Assembly: GCA_030619415.1 (NCBI GenBank)
Contig: JAUXBM010000087.1
Span: 1-7,315, forward strand
DNA: 7,315 nucleotides
Origin: Chlorobiota bacterium
GTDB taxonomy: Bacteria > Bacteroidota > Bacteroidia > Bacteroidales > F082
Reading direction: 5' to 3'
Below the pieces are notes generated by a model, which saw only the letters and a program-made list of their open reading frames with translations, searched no databases and was not told the origin of the DNA. The position numbers were made by a program, and so were the translations under genes. Positions within the stretch are counted from its first letter, which is position 1. Every line of letters starts with the position of its first letter. Of this stretch, positions 6,156 to 7,315 are shown in pieces.

Positions 6156-7070
6156 ATGTGGTTTAATAAGTTAATTGCTGCAATTTTGCCCTATATGCCG
6201 AAAAATTTCGTTTGGATTTTTTCGAGCAAATACATCGCCGGTAAAACAATTGATGATGCCGTTAAAGTATCTCAAAAATTGAATAAAGATGGTTATATGG
6301 TAACTGTTGATTTATTGGGGGAATTTATCACCGAGTTGAATCAGGCTGAGGAAAACAGGGATATGTATCTTGAAATTATCGATCGAGTTGAGGCTAGCCA
6401 TGTTGATGGAAATTATTCATTAAAACCCACCATGTTTGGTCTGTTAATCGATCCGAAAGCCTGTTATAAAAATGTAAGACAGATTGTTGAAAAAGCCGCC
6501 GGGTATAACAATTTTGTACGAATCGATATGGAAGATTCACAATGTGTTGACCTTGAAATTGAAATGTTCAGAAAACTAAAGAAAGAATTCCCAGAAAATG
6601 TGGGTCTTGTTCTCCAGGCATACATGAAAAGAACAATTGATGACCTTAACGACCTCATGGATCTTCAGGATAGCGATGTGCCAATCAACTACCGGATTTG
6701 TAAAGGAATTTATGTTGAACCCGAAAACATAGCCTATCAAAAGTATGAAGAGATCAATCAGCACTTCCTGACAGATCTGGAATTTATGTTCAAAAACAAG
6801 TTGTACTCCGGCATCGCTACACATGATGTTCCACTCGTAAAAGGAGCATACGAATTGATCGAAAAATACAATGTTCCTCCCGAAGCATATGAATTTCAAA
6901 TGCTTTATGGGGTCGCGCCATCACTGCGAAAGTCAATTATAACCAAGGGACACCGCTTACGGGTGTATGTTCCTTTCGGAAAAGATTGGTTTGCCTACTC
7001 AACGCGTAGGTTGAAAGAAAATCCGAAAATGGCTACGGATATTATCAAAGGTATTTTTGTAAAAGGATAG
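6156..7070 (+). CDS. Proline dehydrogenase, monofunctional, FAD-dependent
   Basis: A 304-residue enzyme oxidising L-proline to pyrroline-5-carboxylate, with electrons going through FAD to the quinone pool at the inner membrane. Conserved PRODH-barrel motifs in order: SLKPT with Lys90, RIDMEDS (122-128, with the Asp next to FAD), VLQAYMKRT (152-160), YRICKGIYVEP (179-189), ATHD (221-224), EFQMLYG (246-252), VPFG (272-275) and YSTRRLKEN with Tyr281 and the Arg284-Arg285 pair that holds the proline carboxylate. Length fits the single-domain type and there is no fused P5C dehydrogenase, so that partner must be elsewhere. The start is ATG 6156 (MWFNKLIAA), with ATG 6153 equally possible. The frame continues upstream to a TTG at 6105, but that is before the promoter element at 6119-6126 and is rejected. 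Cys183 takes the place of the more usual Val/Leu before KGAY-type motifs, a minor variation. It is divergent from yceD and no dedicated regulator is adjacent. Confidence 0.95.
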   Translation: MWFNKLIAAILPYMPKNFVWIFSSKYIAGKTIDDAVKVSQKLNKDGYMVTVDLLGEFITELNQAEENRDMYLEIIDRVEASHVDGNYSLKPTMFGLLIDPKACYKNVRQIVEKAAGYNNFVRIDMEDSQCVDLEIEMFRKLKKEFPENVGLVLQAYMKRTIDDLNDLMDLQDSDVPINYRICKGIYVEPENIAYQKYEEINQHFLTDLEFMFKNKLYSGIATHDVPLVKGAYELIEKYNVPPEAYEFQMLYGVAPSLRKSIITKGHRLRVYVPFGKDWFAYSTRRLKENPKMATDIIKGIFVKG

Positions 7071-7113
7071 TGGCAATAATCAAAATTTAATTCTTAACCG
7101 ATTTATTCTTCTT

Positions 7114-7136
7114 CCCCCTCTCGCAGAGACATGGGG
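7114..7136 (+). terminator. Possible imperfect hairpin after proline dehydrogenase
   Basis: CCCC (7114-7117) pairs with GGGG (7133-7136), and TCTC (7119-7122) with GAGA (7126-7129) around a GCA loop, with a small internal loop between the two stems. An ATTTTT run follows at 7145-7150, 9 nt after the stem, which is too far for a standard intrinsic terminator. The hairpin starts 44 bp past the stop codon. Confidence 0.3.
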
Positions 7137-7186
7137 TTGATTCCATTTTTAAGGCAATTAAAGATGGGCGAACCCCAAAAATTTAC

Positions 7187-7194
7187 TACCTTTG
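7187..7194 (+). promoter_or_regulatory. Bacteroidetes -7 promoter element of the glycogen synthase gene
   Basis: TACCTTTG, followed by CA, is an exact TAnnTTTG match. The predicted start near 7198 leaves a leader of about 25 nt before the ATG at 7223. No -33 TTTG is apparent at 7162-7168. The leader (7198-7222) is AT-rich with no Shine-Dalgarno, as usual in this phylum. Confidence 0.65.
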
Positions 7195-7222
7195 CACGCT
7201 CAAAATCACTAAATTAAATATT

Positions 7223-7315
7223 ATGGATAAGAAAAGGGTGCTTTTTGTAAATCAGGAAATCATGCCTTATCTTCCCGAAACGCCCATGAGCAAGATCGGT
7301 CGTTTCCTACCTCAA
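7223..7315 (+). CDS. glgA: Glycogen/starch synthase (GlgA-like, GT5), N-terminal 31 residues only
   Basis: Only the first 31 codons are in the window; the frame is open to the last base. The peptide MDKKRVLFVNQEIMPYLPE and its continuation PMSKIGRFLPQ reads as the first beta strand and loop of the GT5 N-terminal Rossmann domain (VLFVxxE, compare KVLFVSSE in E. coli GlgA), and I recognise it as the Bacteroidetes glycogen/starch synthase N-terminus. Such enzymes extend alpha-1,4-glucan from an activated glucose donor. The KTGGL donor-binding loop of classical GlgA is absent at the expected place, where PETPMSKI is found. A different donor or a divergent loop is possible. The start is supported by the promoter element 28 bp upstream. 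Identification rests on a short segment. Confidence 0.7.
   Translation, partial: MDKKRVLFVNQEIMPYLPETPMSKIGRFLPQ

Noticed and set aside
6576..6899. 107-codon minus-strand frame inside proline dehydrogenase
   Set aside because: It is antisense to conserved PRODH motifs and its translation resembles no protein I know.

Overview
The window comes from a Bacteroidetes genome, most likely Bacteroidales or a close relative. Five genes are preceded by the phylum-specific -7 promoter element TAnnTTTG instead of a sigma70-type -10, and Shine-Dalgarno sequences are not evident. Ribosomal protein L32 is the Cys-poor Bacteroidetes type, and the glycogen synthase fragment has the N-terminus I associate with this phylum. 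No ribosomal RNA, tRNA, CRISPR array, insertion sequence or phage gene was seen.

Layout, left to right. (1) A PhoA-family alkaline phosphatase lipoprotein lies on the minus strand (1-1259) and runs off the left edge before its last zinc ligand. (2) Divergent to it is a small outer-membrane beta-barrel protein (1431-2153). (3) A U32 family protein of the TrhP/RlhA type (2262-3533) abuts dihydrofolate reductase folA (3534-4040), stop codon against start codon. (4) A 272-bp gap (4041-4312) holds a degenerate 32-bp tandem repeat and two short palindromes, and it ends in a promoter element almost touching the next start codon. (5) A PHP-family histidinol-phosphatase-like hydrolase follows (4313-5173). 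(6) Convergent to it is a minus-strand pair, yceD/DUF177 followed by rpmF (5932 down to 5221), driven by the best promoter in the window (TTTG-N20-TACTTTTG). (7) Divergent from that pair is a monofunctional proline dehydrogenase (6156-7070). (8) The first 31 codons of a GlgA-like glycogen/starch synthase run off the right edge (7223-7315).

These are mostly short, independently promoted housekeeping units, not one pathway: phosphate scavenging at the cell surface, an outer-membrane protein, RNA hydroxylation plus folate reduction, a PHP phosphatase, 50S subunit biogenesis, proline catabolism and storage polysaccharide. The two credible operons are U32-folA and yceD-rpmF; the second is conserved in many bacteria. 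Promoter positions fix several start codons: the U32 gene, yceD and proline dehydrogenase start at internal ATGs, not at upstream TTG/GTG codons that lie inside or upstream of the promoter elements.

I looked for an undescribed multi-gene system and found none. The least explained sequence is the 4041-4312 gap with its tandem repeat and possible leaderless start. Smaller oddities are the Cys next to the phosphatase nucleophile and the absence of a KTGGL motif in the glycogen synthase fragment.
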